Assembly: GCA_017983795.1 (NCBI GenBank)
Contig: JAGOAS010000001.1
Coordinates: 62,001-126,000, forward strand
Origin: Piscinibacter sp.
GTDB lineage: Bacteria; Pseudomonadota; Gammaproteobacteria; Burkholderiales; Burkholderiaceae_C
Direction of reading: 5' to 3'
Length of the DNA stretch: 64,000 bases
Of this stretch, positions 37,358 through 48,513 are shown piece by piece. Numbering within the stretch: position 1 is the stretch's first letter; every line of letters begins with the position of its first letter. Both the position numbers and the translations under genes were made by a program. The notes below the pieces were generated by a model. It did not search any database. It was not told the origin of the DNA and saw only the letters and a program-made list of their open reading frames with translations.

Positions 37358-38368
37358 ATGCTGCTGCGCCCCGTCCTCGCGCTGACCCTGTTCGGCGCTC
37401 TCGGCCATGCCGTGCCCGCCGCTGCCGCCCCGGCGACGGCGCCCGACGGCCGCGAGATCAGGACGCTGCTCACGCGCATCCACGACGCCGCCAGCAAGCA
37501 GAACTTCCAGGGCACCTTCGTCGTCAGCGGCGGCGGCGCGGTGTCCAGCGCGCGCATCGCCCACTACGGCGAGGGCAGCAACCAGTACGAGCGCATCGAG
37601 TCGCTCGACGGCCAGGCCCGCTACGTCTACCGCCACAACGAGGTCGTGCACACGCTCTGGCCGGGCAGCCGCGTGGCGGTGGTCGAGCAGGCCCAGGCGA
37701 TGACCAGCTTCCCCGCGCTGCTGCAAGGCGGCATCGAGCGGCTGGCCGAGTTCTACGAGGTCAATCCGCAAGGCGCCGAGCGTGTCGCCGGGCGCGATGC
37801 CCAGGTGTTGCTGGTGCAGCCGCGCGACGCGCACCGTTTCGGCTACCGGCTCTGGTCCGACAAGGCCTCGGGCCTGCTGCTGCGTGCCGACGTGCTCGGC
37901 GAGCGCGGCGAGGTGATCGAGACCTCCGCGTTCTCGGAGGTGACCATCGGCGTGAAGCCGCAGTTCGAGAGCGTCACCGGCCCGATGCGCAAGCTCGACG
38001 GCTACCGCGTGCTGCGGCCGGCGCTGAGCGCCACCAAGCTGGAGGCCGAAGGCTGGGCCATGCGCCAGGTCGTGCCGGGCTTTCGCGAGGCCAATTGCGT
38101 GAGGCGGCCGATGGAGTCGCCGACCGCGAGCGTGCAGGAAGCGCCCGCCGACCCCGTGCTGCAGACCATCTTCTCCGATGGGCTGACCTACGTGTCGGTA
38201 TTCATCGAGCCCTTCGACCCGCAGCGCCACCAGCGCGCCATGCGCACCGCCGTCGGCGCGACGCAGACGCTGATGCGGCGCCAGGGCGACTGGTGGATCA
38301 CGGTGGTGGGCGATGTGCCGCCGGCCACGCTGCTGGCGTTCGCCAACGCTCTTGAACGGCGCAAGTGA
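37358..38368 (+). CDS. rseB: sigma-E regulatory protein RseB/MucB
   Basis: This 336-residue periplasmic protein starts with a signal peptide (LLRPVLALTLFGALGHAVPAA). It shows the lipoprotein-like fold of RseB: NFQGTFVVSGGG, RIESLDGQARYVYRHNEVVHT, then the C-terminal domain GYRVLRPALSATKLEAEGW and QTIFSDGLTYVSVFIEPF. RseB binds RseA and shields it from DegS until misfolded outer-membrane proteins or LPS are sensed. Confidence 0.95.
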   Translation: MLLRPVLALTLFGALGHAVPAAAAPATAPDGREIRTLLTRIHDAASKQNFQGTFVVSGGGAVSSARIAHYGEGSNQYERIESLDGQARYVYRHNEVVHTLWPGSRVAVVEQAQAMTSFPALLQGGIERLAEFYEVNPQGAERVAGRDAQVLLVQPRDAHRFGYRLWSDKASGLLLRADVLGERGEVIETSAFSEVTIGVKPQFESVTGPMRKLDGYRVLRPALSATKLEAEGWAMRQVVPGFREANCVRRPMESPTASVQEAPADPVLQTIFSDGLTYVSVFIEPFDPQRHQRAMRTAVGATQTLMRRQGDWWITVVGDVPPATLLAFANALERRK

Positions 38369-38414
38369 GGCGCCCATCTTCACGGCTTCTGGACAGAAGA
38401 AGGTCAAGCGGACC

Positions 38415-39878
38415 ATGAACCACCTGCACACCACCGTCATCGCGGCGACGCGCCGCGGGTTCGCCGCGGCGCTGGCCGGGCTCGTCGTCGTCGGCGCTGC
38501 CGTGCTCGTGCCGCCCGCGGCGCGCGCGCAGGGCGGCCTGCCCGAGTTTGCCGACCTGGCCGAGCGCGTCGGGCCGGCGGTCGTCAACATCCGCACCACC
38601 GAGCGCCGCTCGGCGCGCGGCAATGGCGGCAGCTTCGAGATCGACGAAGACATGCTGGAGTTCTTCCGCCGCTTCGGCCTGCCGATCCCGAACCAGCCCG
38701 CGCCGCGCGGCCAGCGCCCGCAGCCCGACGGCGAGCCGCAGCAGCGCGGCGTCGGCTCGGGCTTCATCTTCAGCGCCGACGGCTACGTGATGACGAACGC
38801 CCACGTCATCGAAGGCGCCGACGAGGTGTTCGTCACGCTCACCGACAAGCGCGAACTGAAGGCGCGCGTGATCGGCTCCGACCGCCGCTCCGACGTGGCG
38901 CTGGTCAAGATCGAGGCGAGCGGCCTGCCCGCGGTGCGCATCGGCGACGTGAACAAGCTGCGCGTCGGCGAGTGGGTGATCGCCATCGGCTCGCCCTTCG
39001 GCCTGGAAAATACCGTGACGGCGGGCATCGTCAGCGCCAAGGCGCGTGACACCGGCGAGTTCCTGCCGCTGATCCAGACCGACGTGGCGATCAACCCCGG
39101 CAACTCCGGCGGGCCGCTGATCAACATGCGCGGCGAGGTGGTCGGCATCAACTCGCAGATCTACAGCCGCTCGGGCGGCTACATGGGCATCTCGTTCGCG
39201 ATCCCGATCGACGAGGCGGCGCGCGTGGCCGAGCAGCTCAAGACCACCGGCCGCGTCAGCCGCGGCCGCATCGGCGTGAGCATCGACCAGGTCACCAAGG
39301 AAGTCGCCGAGTCGATCGGCCTGGGCAAGGCCGGCGGCGCGCTGGTGCGCAGCGTCGAGGCGGGCGGCCCGGCGGAGAAGGCCGGCGTCGAGCCGGGCGA
39401 CATCATCACGAAGTTCGATGGCAAGGCGGTCGAGAAGTCGGGCGATCTGCCGCGCATCGTCGGCGCGGTGAAGCCGGGCAGCAAGGTGTCGCTGCAGGTG
39501 TTCCGCCGCGGCGGCACCAAGGACCTGAGCGTCACCGTCGCGGAAGTCGAACCCGACAAGGCACGCCGCACGGCCGAGGCCGAGACGAAGCCGCAGGCGA
39601 CGGCGACGACGCTGGGCATCGGCGTGTCCGACCTGAGCGATGCGCAGAAGCGCGAACTCAAGCTCAAGAACGGCGTGCGCGTCGAGGTGGCCGATGGTGC
39701 GGCGGCGCGTGCCGGCTTGCGCGAGGGCGACGTGATCCTGTCGATCGACAACACCGAGATCAGCAGCGCCAAGCAGTTCGAGTCGGTGGTCGGCAAGCTC
39801 GACAAGAGCCGCGCCGTCACGGCCCTGGTGCGCCGCGGCGACAGCGTCAATTTCCTGATCATCCGGCCGGCCCGCTGA
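38415..39878 (+). CDS. mucD: periplasmic serine endoprotease DegP/MucD (HtrA family)
   Basis: This 487-residue secreted protease has a signal sequence ending PPAARAQ. The catalytic triad is His in MTNAHVIEGADEV, Asp in RRSDVALVKIEA and Ser in AINPGNSGGPLINMRG. Two PDZ domains follow (GRIGVSIDQVTKEV onward and LGIGVSDLSDAQKREL onward). It degrades misfolded envelope proteins and closes the rpoE-rseA-rseB-mucD operon. A 34-codon upstream extension was rejected because it overlaps rseB and hides the signal peptide. Confidence 0.96.
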   Translation: MNHLHTTVIAATRRGFAAALAGLVVVGAAVLVPPAARAQGGLPEFADLAERVGPAVVNIRTTERRSARGNGGSFEIDEDMLEFFRRFGLPIPNQPAPRGQRPQPDGEPQQRGVGSGFIFSADGYVMTNAHVIEGADEVFVTLTDKRELKARVIGSDRRSDVALVKIEASGLPAVRIGDVNKLRVGEWVIAIGSPFGLENTVTAGIVSAKARDTGEFLPLIQTDVAINPGNSGGPLINMRGEVVGINSQIYSRSGGYMGISFAIPIDEAARVAEQLKTTGRVSRGRIGVSIDQVTKEVAESIGLGKAGGALVRSVEAGGPAEKAGVEPGDIITKFDGKAVEKSGDLPRIVGAVKPGSKVSLQVFRRGGTKDLSVTVAEVEPDKARRTAEAETKPQATATTLGIGVSDLSDAQKRELKLKNGVRVEVADGAAARAGLREGDVILSIDNTEISSAKQFESVVGKLDKSRAVTALVRRGDSVNFLIIRPAR

Positions 39879-39906
39879 GCGCGACGCCCGACTGTCCCAA
39901 CGGGTC

Positions 39907-39987
39907 TTTCCGGGATACGGGAAGTGATCGCTGGTGAGCTTAGCTGCACGGCCGGCCTGCCGACGCACGTTCCCGCATTCCGGAAGT
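39907..39987. repeat. two related near-palindromic 19-bp sites downstream of mucD
   Basis: Site 1 (39907-39925) reads TTTCCGGGATACGGGAAGT and site 2 (39969-39987) reads GTTCCCGCATTCCGGAAGT. They match at 14 of 19 positions, and each is an imperfect TTCC...GGAA palindrome. Their starts are 62 bp apart. They could be binding sites for one dimeric regulator or remnants of an intergenic repeat. Confidence 0.5.
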
Positions 39988-40037
39988 CAGTGACCGCCAA
40001 CGTTACCCGGCCGGCGTGGATTGCTCCCACCTGAGGC

Positions 40038-40043
40038 TAGAAT
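40038..40043 (+). promoter_or_regulatory. candidate -10 in the mucD-lepA gap
   Basis: TAGAAT sits in the middle of the gene-free interval (39879-40399), with no convincing -35. It could start a transcript that reads through the DnaA-box-like repeat toward the small-RNA candidate and lepA. Confidence 0.3.
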
Positions 40044-40113
40044 CTGACCGTTAGCGCAGCCCGTTTCGACGTTCCGGGCAACAAAAATGGGGCTCTTGAA
40101 CTATCCCCAGGTG

Positions 40114-40133
40114 ATCCACAAGGCTTTGTGGAT
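40114..40133. repeat. perfect 8-bp inverted repeat formed by two DnaA-box-like sequences
   Basis: ATCCACAA and TTGTGGAT flank a 4-base centre GGCT. Each arm, read outward, is within one base of the 9-mer DnaA box TTATCCACA (TGATCCACA on the plus strand; ATATCCACA when the right arm is read on the minus strand). They might bind DnaA or simply form a stem-loop. Confidence 0.45.
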
Positions 40134-40217
40134 ATCCTGTGCATGGAATTCGATGTTGGAGCTCAGCAACGCGCAGAAATCGAGGATTGGCGCGGCTTCC
40201 CGAAGGGTGCTTTTGGC

Positions 40218-40223
40218 TACAAT
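40218..40223 (+). promoter_or_regulatory. -10 element of the small-RNA candidate
   Basis: TACAAT is followed 6 bases later by the first arm of a stem-loop that leads into a strong terminator. The -35 region is weak: CTTCCC at 40196 with 16-bp spacing is the best available. Confidence 0.4.
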
Positions 40224-40229
40224 GAAGGC

Positions 40230-40293
40230 CCAACAAGCAGTTGCCATACGTTTTGTTGGAAGGCGCGTCAGGTTTTCGACGTGCCTTTTTTTT
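40230..40293 (+). ncRNA. candidate small RNA with two hairpins, upstream of lepA
   Basis: A compact unit of about 64 bases lies entirely in non-coding sequence. Hairpin 1 has perfect 7-bp arms CCAACAA and TTGTTGG with a 16-base loop. Hairpin 2 is a GC-rich Rho-independent terminator with eight T. A -10 (TACAAT) sits just before it. Size and architecture are those of a short trans-acting sRNA. Alternatively it is a leader/attenuator controlling lepA transcription. Not matched to a known family. Confidence 0.5.
40262..40293 (+). terminator. strong Rho-independent terminator between mucD and lepA
   Basis: GGCGCGTC and GACGTGCC pair over 8 bp (one G-T pair), with loop AGGTTTTC, followed directly by TTTTTTTT. 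This is the clearest intrinsic terminator in the window. It lies 350 bp past mucD, so it more likely ends a short transcript begun inside the gap. Confidence 0.8.
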
Positions 40294-40304
40294 GTTTACG
40301 GCAC

Positions 40305-40366
40305 GGCGCTGCGCGCCTTCACATCGCTTCGCGATATGAGCCTCCAACGCAACGGCTTCGCCGTTG
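40305..40366 (+). promoter_or_regulatory. three short hairpins in the lepA leader
   Basis: Three perfect small stem-loops follow one another: GGCGC/GCGCC (40305-40317), ATCGC/GCGAT (40323-40335) and CAACGGC/GCCGTTG (40350-40366), each with a 3-base loop (TGC, TTC, TTC). They lie between the terminator and the lepA ATG and may structure the lepA 5' untranslated region. Confidence 0.4.
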
Positions 40367-40399
40367 TGTCTTCCGCGTGAGCTTCGGGTCACGGTGTTC

Positions 40400-42207
<1,808 letters not shown>

Positions 42208-42208
<1 letters not shown>

Positions 42209-43185
42209 TGGGAATCCTGACCGGTGCGCTGTATGGACTGCTCCTCGTCTATCTGGGTGGCTGGTACGTCGGCAAGTGGAGCGGCAACTTCTCGCTGCTG
42301 CTGTTCATCCTGAGCGTCGTGACGCTGGCCTACTGGCTGGCCGAGCGCTTCCATTTCGCGCCGCAGCGCGCGGCCGCGGCCAAGGTGCTGGAGCAGCAGG
42401 AAGCGGCGCGCCGCGCCCAACTGGCCGCGCAGGGCATCACCAAGGTCGACACCGACATCGCGCCGGCGCGCGAGAAGCTGCTGATGCAGCCCTGGTGGCT
42501 GGACTGGACCGCCGGCCTGTTCCCGGTGATCCTGGCCGTATTCCTGCTGCGCTCGTTCCTCTTCGAGCCGTTCAAGATCCCGTCCGGCTCGATGATCCCG
42601 ACGCTGCTGGTCGGCGACCTGATCCTGGTGAACAAGTACCACTACGGCGTGCGCCTGCCGGTGATCAACAAGAAGATCATCGCCAACCACGAGCCGCAGC
42701 GCGGCGACGTGATGGTGTTCCGCTTCCCGCGCGACACCAGCGTCGACTACATCAAGCGCGTGGTCGGCCTGCCCGGCGACGAGGTGAGCTTCCGCAGCCA
42801 GAAGCTGTACATCAACGGCCAGCCGGTGCCGACCGAACCCTCGCCGCCGCCGGGCTTCTACGACGAGACCACGCTGCGCTACTACCCGGAGTTCAAGGAG
42901 AAGCTGGGCGAGGTGGAGCATCGCATCCTGCTCGACCCGAATGCCCAGCGCCTGTTCGGTGCCGACGGCGCCTACGCCTTCCCGCACCGCGAGAACTGCC
43001 GCTACAGTGCCGAGGGCGTGACCTGCAAGGTGCCCGAAGGCCATTACTTCATGATGGGCGACAACCGCGACAATTCCGAGGACTCTCGCTTCTGGGGCTT
43101 CGTCCCGGACGAGAACATCGTCGGCAAGGCCTTTTTCGTGTGGATGAACTTCGGCAATCCGAAGCGCATCGGCTCGTTCCAGTGA
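42208..43185 (+). CDS. lepB: signal peptidase I
   Basis: This 325-residue membrane protease removes Sec signal peptides on the periplasmic side. It has an N-terminal hydrophobic segment, a cytoplasmic loop rich in Ala/Gln/Arg (about 45-85) and a second helix (LFPVILAVFLLRSFLF). The Ser nucleophile is in IPSGSMIPTLLVGDLI, the Lys base in YIKRVVGLPGDEV, and box E is MGDNRDNSEDSRFWGFV. It starts on the last base of the lepA stop (TGATG). Confidence 0.97.
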
Positions 43186-43225
43186 CGCGCCGGGGCACGC
43201 CAGTTCACGTGGGGAGCATGAACGC

Positions 43226-43597
43226 ATGACTGCAAAGCTGACATCGAGCCGCCGCCAGCGCGGCGTCACCCTGTTCGGGCTGATGTTCTGGGCCATCCTG
43301 ATCGGCATCACGGCGCTGGTGGTGATGCGCGTGCTGCCGACGGTCAACGAGTACTACACCATCCAGCGCGCGGTCGACAAGATCGCCAAGGAAGGCGGCA
43401 CGACGGTGCCCGAGATCCGCGCCGCGTTCGAGAAGCAGAAGCAGATCGAATATTCGATCAGCTCGATCAGCGGCAAGGACCTGCAGGTCACCAAGGAGAA
43501 CGAGCAGGTCGTCGTCAGCTTCGCCTACGACAAGGAGATCGAGCTGATGGCGCCGGTCTACCTGCTCATCAAGTACGAGGGGCGCTCGAAGAAGTAG
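43226..43597 (+). CDS. DUF4845 single-pass membrane protein
   Basis: This is a 123-residue protein. After a basic N-terminus (SSRRQRG) comes a pilin-like hydrophobic helix [21 protein letters not shown], then a periplasmic domain with [21 protein letters not shown] and [20 protein letters not shown]. This matches the DUF4845 family encoded between lepB and rnc in many beta- and gammaproteobacteria. The function is not established. The RGVTLFGL start recalls type IV pilin leaders, but there is no Glu at +5, so I do not call it a pilin. Confidence 0.85.
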   Translation: MTAKLTSSRRQRGVTLFGLMFWAILIGITALVVMRVLPTVNEYYTIQRAVDKIAKEGGTTVPEIRAAFEKQKQIEYSISSISGKDLQVTKENEQVVVSFAYDKEIELMAPVYLLIKYEGRSKK

Positions 43598-43650
43598 CGC
43601 AACGGGGCCGCCCGGGCAGGGTGACAAGCCGCCCGAGGACAATCCACCCG

Positions 43651-44355
43651 ATGGACCAACGACTCGACGAACTCCAGGCCCGCATCGGCCACCGCTTCCG
43701 CGAGACGGAGTTGCTCGCCCGGGCGCTGACGCACCGCAGCTTCGGCGCCGACCACAACGAGCGCCTCGAATTCCTCGGCGACGCGGTGCTGAGCCTGGCC
43801 GTTTCCAGCCTGCTGTTCGAGCGCTTCGCCGGCTCCGACGAAGGCGACCTGACGCGCGTGCGCGCGCACCTGGTGCGCGAGGACAGCCTGCACCGCATGG
43901 CGCTGCAACTCGGCCTGCCCGAGGTGGTGCGGCTGTCCGAAGGCGAGGCGCGTGGCGGCGGCGCGCAGCGCGCGTCGATCCTCGCCGATGCGCTGGAGGC
44001 GCTGATCGGCGCGGTCTTCCTCGATGCCGGCTTCGACGCCGCGAAGGCGCTGGTGCAGCGCCTGTTCGGCGAGGTCATCGCCGGCTCGGAGATCGGCGGC
44101 TGGGCCAAGGATGCCAAGACCGAACTGCAGGAATGGCTGCAGGCGCGCCGCCTGCCCGTGCCGGGCTACCGCATCCTGGCCACGCGCGGCCAGGCCCATG
44201 CGCAGACCTTCGACGTCGAGTGCGCGGTGCCGGCGCTGGGGCTGACGCAAAGCGGCGAGGGCCGCTCGCGCCGCCAGGCCGAGCAGGAAGCCGCGCGCCG
44301 CATGCTCGACGTGCTGAAGGCGAGCGACCGCCCGGGTGGCCCGCTGCGATCATGA
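43651..44355 (+). CDS. rnc: ribonuclease III
   Basis: This 234-residue double-strand RNase matures rRNA and degrades structured RNA. The signature [20 protein letters not shown] carries the metal ligands, and [18 protein letters not shown] the second acidic set. The C-terminal dsRBD runs from [15 protein letters not shown] to [14 protein letters not shown]. The ATG at 43651 gives the usual N-terminus; a GTG 10 codons earlier is possible. The stop overlaps the era start (ATGA). Confidence 0.96.
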   Translation: MDQRLDELQARIGHRFRETELLARALTHRSFGADHNERLEFLGDAVLSLAVSSLLFERFAGSDEGDLTRVRAHLVREDSLHRMALQLGLPEVVRLSEGEARGGGAQRASILADALEALIGAVFLDAGFDAAKALVQRLFGEVIAGSEIGGWAKDAKTELQEWLQARRLPVPGYRILATRGQAHAQTFDVECAVPALGLTQSGEGRSRRQAEQEAARRMLDVLKASDRPGGPLRS

Positions 44356-45281
44356 ACGAGCAGGACGCCGCCCCCGAAGAACCGCCCGCGGCGCAGCGCT
44401 GCGGGCTGATCGCCATCGTCGGCCGGCCCAACGTCGGCAAGTCGACGCTGCTCAACGCGCTGGTCGGCCAGAAGATCAGCATCACCTCGGACAAGGCGCA
44501 GACCACGCGGCACCGCATCACCGGCATCCGCACCGTCGACGACACGCAGTTCGTATTCGTCGACACCCCGGGCTTCCAGACGCGCCACGCCGCGGCGCTG
44601 AACCGCACGCTCAACCGCACGGTGCAAGGCGTACTGGCCGACGTCGACGTGGTGCTGTTCGTCGTCGAGGCCGGCCGCTTCGGGCTGGACGACGCCAAGG
44701 TGCTGTCGCTCATCCAGGGCGAGGGCCTGGCCGGCAAGCCGGTGTTCCTGATCGCCAACAAGCTCGACGCGGTGCAGCGCCGCACCGAGATGCTGCCCTG
44801 GCTGAAGAGCATGCAGGAGCGCCACGCCTTCGCCGAGTACGTGCCGCTGTCGGCCAAGAAGTCGGCCGACATGGAGCGGCTGCTGCAGATCATCCGCCCT
44901 TACCTGCCCGAGCAGGGCTGGTTCTACGAGGAAGACGCGCTGACCGACCGCAGCGAACGCTTTCTCGCCAGCGAGATCATCCGCGAGAAGCTGTTCCGCC
45001 TCACCGGCGACGAGCTGCCCTACACCTCCACCGTCGTCATCGACAAGTTCGACGAGGAAGGCAACCTGCGCCGCATCGCCGCTTCCATCGTCGTCGAGCG
45101 CGACGCCCACAAGGGCATGATCATCGGCAGCGGCGGCGAGCGCCTGAAGCGCATCGGCTCCGAGGCGCGCCAGGAACTCGAGAAGCTGATGGACGCCAAG
45201 GTGTTCCTCGAACTCTTCGTCAAGGTGCGCTCGGGCTGGGCCGCCGACGAGGCGCACCTGCGCAGCTACGGCTACGAATGA
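44352..45281 (+). CDS. era: GTPase Era
   Basis: This 309-residue ribosome-assembly GTPase has G1 [15 protein letters not shown], switch I/G2 [10 protein letters not shown]3 DTPGFQTRH and G4 IANKLDAV. The C-terminal KH domain includes [34 protein letters not shown] (two segments), which binds the 3' end of 16S rRNA. It is coupled to both rnc and recO by ATGA overlaps, the widespread rnc-era-recO order. Confidence 0.97.
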   Translation: MNEQDAAPEEPPAAQRCGLIAIVGRPNVGKSTLLNALVGQKISITSDKAQTTRHRITGIRTVDDTQFVFVDTPGFQTRHAAALNRTLNRTVQGVLADVDVVLFVVEAGRFGLDDAKVLSLIQGEGLAGKPVFLIANKLDAVQRRTEMLPWLKSMQERHAFAEYVPLSAKKSADMERLLQIIRPYLPEQGWFYEEDALTDRSERFLASEIIREKLFRLTGDELPYTSTVVIDKFDEEGNLRRIAASIVVERDAHKGMIIGSGGERLKRIGSEARQELEKLMDAKVFLELFVKVRSGWAADEAHLRSYGYE

Positions 45282-46042
45282 GCGCCACGCGCGCCGCCGC
45301 GCCGCTGGCGGCCTTCGTGCTGCACCGTTACGACTGGAGTGAATCCAGCGTCATCGTCGATCTCTTCACGCGCGCGCAGGGCCGCACCGCGGTGGTGGCC
45401 AAGGGCGCGAAGAAGCCGCATTCCAACCTGCGCGCGGTGCTGCTGCCCTTCCAGCGCATCAACGTCACGCTCGGCAAGCTGCCAGAAGGCGAGGGCGCGA
45501 GCGACATCCAGACCCTGCGCCAGGCCGAGTGGGCGGGCGGCCTGTCCATGCTCACCGGCGAGGCGCTGTTCAGCGGCTTCTATCTCAACGAGCTGCTGAT
45601 GAAGCTGCTGGCGCGGCACGACCCGCACCCGGCGCTGTTCGACGCCTATGCGCAGACGCTGCCCTCGCTGGCCGACGTCGACGAGCTGCGCGTGCAGTCG
45701 GCCTTGCGCGCCTTCGAGCTGACGCTGCTGCGCGAGATCGGCCTGCTGCCCGACCTGGCGCTGGCGACGCTGACGCTGCAGCCGCTGAAGCCGGAAGGCC
45801 TGTATGCGCTGCGCCCCGAGGCCGGCGTGATCGAAGCGGCGAGCGACGAGGCCGGCGTGCCCGGCGCGGTGCTGGCTGCGCTGCAGGTGGCGCTGGCGCG
45901 CAGCCAGCTCGATGCGCTGCAGCAGACCTGCGCGCTCGCGCTGCCGGCGCTCAAGGCGCAGTTGCGTGCGCTGCTTCACTATCATCTCGGCTCCACCCCG
46001 CTGCGCACGCGGCAGGTGATGCACGACCTCCGCACCCTCTGA
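45278..46042 (+). CDS. recO: DNA repair protein RecO
   Basis: This is a 254-residue recombination mediator that helps load RecA. The N-terminal OB-fold shows [20 protein letters not shown] and [20 protein letters not shown]. The helical C-terminal part has [20 protein letters not shown] and [15 protein letters not shown]. The zinc Cys cluster seen in some RecO proteins is not present. The position after era and before pdxJ is standard. Confidence 0.94.
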   Translation: MSATRAAAPLAAFVLHRYDWSESSVIVDLFTRAQGRTAVVAKGAKKPHSNLRAVLLPFQRINVTLGKLPEGEGASDIQTLRQAEWAGGLSMLTGEALFSGFYLNELLMKLLARHDPHPALFDAYAQTLPSLADVDELRVQSALRAFELTLLREIGLLPDLALATLTLQPLKPEGLYALRPEAGVIEAASDEAGVPGAVLAALQVALARSQLDALQQTCALALPALKAQLRALLHYHLGSTPLRTRQVMHDLRTL

Positions 46043-46053
46043 CGCCGCCTTCG

Positions 46054-46851
46054 ATGAACCCGCTCGTCACCACCGGCCTGGATGCCCACCGCGGCACGAC
46101 CGCGCTGTCGGTCAACCTCAACAAGGTCGCGCTGCTGCGCAACACGCGCGCGCTCGGCATCCCGAGCGTGATCCGCGCCGCGACGCTGGCGCTCGAGGCC
46201 GGTTGCCAGGGCATCACCGTGCACCCGCGGCCCGACGAACGCCACATCCGGCCGCACGACGTGGCCGAGCTCGCCGAGCTGCTGAAGGCCTGGCCGCAGG
46301 CCGAATACAACATCGAAGGCAACCCCTTCCACAACCTGATGGACTGCGTGCGCGATCTCGTCGTGCGCGGCCTGCCGGTGCACCAGGTGACCTTCGTGCC
46401 CGACAGCGTCGACCAGCCCACCTCCGACCACGGCTGGCGCTTCCCCGACGATCACGCGCGTCTCGCGCCGCTGGTGGCCGAGTGCAAGGCGATGGGCCTG
46501 CGCGTCAGCCTGTTCATGGATCCGGAGCCGGCGCAGATGCGCGGAGCGCGCGAGGCCGGCGCCGACCGCGTCGAGCTCTACACCGAGACCTACGCGCGCG
46601 CCCACGGCACGCCGCAGCAGGCGCAGGTGCTGGCCGGTTTCACGGCCGCGGCGCAGGCGGCGCTCGCCGAAGGCCTGGGCCTGAACGCCGGCCACGACCT
46701 CAACCGCGACAACCTCACCGACTTCCTGCGTGCCGTGCCCGGCGTGCAGGAGGTGTCGATCGGCCACGCACTGATCGCCGATGCGCTCGAGCTCGGCATG
46801 AGCGAGACGGTGCGCGACTACCTGCGCTGCATCCACCGAGCGTTCGCATGA
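46054..46851 (+). CDS. pdxJ: pyridoxine 5'-phosphate synthase
   Basis: This 265-residue TIM barrel condenses 3-amino-2-oxopropyl phosphate and deoxyxylulose-5-phosphate to pyridoxine phosphate. It shows [82 protein letters not shown] and [13 protein letters not shown], which are the family's conserved phosphate and active-site loops. It starts 11 bp after recO. Confidence 0.96.
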   Translation: MNPLVTTGLDAHRGTTALSVNLNKVALLRNTRALGIPSVIRAATLALEAGCQGITVHPRPDERHIRPHDVAELAELLKAWPQAEYNIEGNPFHNLMDCVRDLVVRGLPVHQVTFVPDSVDQPTSDHGWRFPDDHARLAPLVAECKAMGLRVSLFMDPEPAQMRGAREAGADRVELYTETYARAHGTPQQAQVLAGFTAAAQAALAEGLGLNAGHDLNRDNLTDFLRAVPGVQEVSIGHALIADALELGMSETVRDYLRCIHRAFA

Positions 46852-46934
46852 GTGCTGCGTCGAGGCGGGCCGAGCGCCGGGCCGCTCCCAAGCCGGCCCA
46901 CGCCAGCCCCGAGACGGGGCTGGCACTCCGGCCG

Positions 46935-46960
46935 TCCATGCCCGCGCAGGCGGGCATGGA
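46935..46960. repeat. 11-bp-arm palindrome with GCAG centre between pdxJ and acpS
   Basis: TCCATGCCCGC and GCGGGCATGGA are perfect complements around GCAG. It lies in the 169-bp gap between pdxJ and acpS. A palindrome at 55062-55085 has a different stem but the same GCAG centre, so this looks like a member of an intergenic palindrome family. Confidence 0.65.
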
Positions 46961-46971
46961 GCCGCGGCCGT

Positions 46972-47016
46972 CGTTCCCCTTGGGGGATCGGCCGGCGTAC
47001 TCGACGGCCGAGGGGT
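46972..47016. repeat. intergenic element with CCCCTTGGGGG core, copy 1
   Basis: The element contains TTCCCCTTGGGGGATC, then a GGCCGGCGTACTCGACGGCC stem region and GAGGGGTCGTC, ending at the acpS ATG. The layout (C-run, G-run, GC hairpin, G-run, GTC) matches the element at 48514-48562. Similar elements recur between genes in Burkholderiales genomes; that statement is from memory. Confidence 0.45.
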
Positions 47017-47020
47017 CGTC

Positions 47021-47422
47021 ATGATCTTCGGAGTCGGCACCGACATCTGCGACATCCGCCGCCTGCGCGACACCTTCGCGCGGCGCGGCGAACGCTTCGC
47101 GCAGAAGGTGCTGGGGCCGCACGAGCTCGAGGTGTTCCGCTACCGCCTCGCCAAGGTGGAGTCGCGCGGCATCAGCTACCTCGCCACGCGCTTCTCGGCC
47201 AAGGAGGCCTTCTCGAAGGCGATCGGCCTGGGCATGCGCATGCCGATGACCTGGCGCGACTGCGAGGTCGTGAAGGCCGCGAGCGGCAAGCCCGAGATCC
47301 GCCTGCACGGCGCGCTGGCCGAGTGGTTCGCGCAGCGCGGCTTGCGTGCGCACGTCAGCGTCAGCGACGAAACCGACTACGCGGCGAGCTTCGTCGTGGT
47401 CGAAACCCTGGACATGCGATGA
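47021..47422 (+). CDS. acpS: holo-ACP synthase
   Basis: This 133-residue enzyme transfers 4'-phosphopantetheine from CoA to the Ser of AcpP. It has the N-terminal metal-binding Asp in [15 protein letters not shown] and the second motif [31 protein letters not shown] is the usual C-terminal strand. Its substrate is encoded at 34026. The stop overlaps the nagZ ATG. Confidence 0.96.
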   Translation: MIFGVGTDICDIRRLRDTFARRGERFAQKVLGPHELEVFRYRLAKVESRGISYLATRFSAKEAFSKAIGLGMRMPMTWRDCEVVKAASGKPEIRLHGALAEWFAQRGLRAHVSVSDETDYAASFVVVETLDMR

Positions 47423-48474
47423 GCCACTCTCCCGTCATCCTCGACGTCGCCGGCACCACCCTGAATGCCGACGACCGCCGCCGTCTCGCGCACCCGCTGG
47501 TGGGCGGCATGATCCTGTTCGCGCGCAACTGGGCCGATCGGCGTGCGCTGGTCGAGCTGACGGCCGAGATCAAGGCGATCCGCCCGGATCTGCTGATCTG
47601 CGTCGATCACGAGGGCGGCCGGGTGCAGCGCTTCCGCACCGACGGCTTCACGCACCTGCCGGCGATGCGCGTGCTCGGCGAGCTGTGGATGAAAGATGCG
47701 CTCAGCGCCACCGATGCCGCCACGGCGGCCGGCCATGTGCTCGGCGCCGAGCTGCGCGCCTGCGGCGTCGATCTCAGCTTCACGCCGGTGCTCGACCTCG
47801 ACCATGGCGGCAGCGGCGTGATCGGCGACCGCGCCTTCCACCGCGACGCGCGCGTCGCCACGCTGCTGGCCAAGAGCCTGATGCACGGCCTGCTGCTGGC
47901 GGGCATGGCCAACTGCGGCAAGCATTTCCCCGGCCACGGTTTCGTGAAGGCCGACAGCCACACCGAGGTGCCGGTCGACAAGCGCAGCCTCAAGGCCATC
48001 CTCGCCGACGACGCCAGGCCCTACGAGTGGCTCTCGACCAGCCTGGCCAGCGTGATGCCGGCGCACGTGATCTATCCGAAGGTCGATGCGCACCCGGCCG
48101 GCTTCTCGCCGCGCTGGCTGCGCGAGATCCTGCGCCAGCAGCTCGGCTTCACCGGCGCGATCTTCAGCGACGACCTCAGCATGGAAGGCGCGCGGCGCGT
48201 CGGCGGCGTCGAGGTGAGCTACGCGGACGCCGCCGCCATCGCGCTGAGTGCGGGCTGCGACCTGGTGCTGCTGTGCAACCAGTCGATCGACGGCGGTGCC
48301 GCGGTGGATGAACTGCTGGAGGGCATGGAACGCGGCCTCGACGAAGGCCGCTGGCAGCTCGACCCCGACAGCGAAGCGCGGCGCATCAAGCTGCTGCCGC
48401 AGAGCCATCCGCTCTCGTGGGACGAACTGATGCACGACGCCGGCTACCAGCGCTCGCTCGAACGCCTACCCTGA
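47419..48474 (+). CDS. nagZ: beta-N-acetylhexosaminidase NagZ
   Basis: This 351-residue cytoplasmic GH3 enzyme removes GlcNAc from muropeptides in cell-wall recycling. It shows [45 protein letters not shown], then the family's His/Asp loop [18 protein letters not shown] and the nucleophile Asp in [11 protein letters not shown]. It overlaps acpS by 4 bases and faces rne. Confidence 0.96.
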   Translation: MSHSPVILDVAGTTLNADDRRRLAHPLVGGMILFARNWADRRALVELTAEIKAIRPDLLICVDHEGGRVQRFRTDGFTHLPAMRVLGELWMKDALSATDAATAAGHVLGAELRACGVDLSFTPVLDLDHGGSGVIGDRAFHRDARVATLLAKSLMHGLLLAGMANCGKHFPGHGFVKADSHTEVPVDKRSLKAILADDARPYEWLSTSLASVMPAHVIYPKVDAHPAGFSPRWLREILRQQLGFTGAIFSDDLSMEGARRVGGVEVSYADAAAIALSAGCDLVLLCNQSIDGGAAVDELLEGMERGLDEGRWQLDPDSEARRIKLLPQSHPLSWDELMHDAGYQRSLERLP

Positions 48475-48513
48475 ACCATCAAGCGGCCGCCGCGGAACCG
48501 GCTTCGCCGGGCC

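Noticed and set aside
43226-43597. Pilin-like protein after lepB
   Set aside because: The RGVTLFGL start recalls prepilins, but there is no Glu at +5 and the rest matches DUF4845; a pilin call is not supported.
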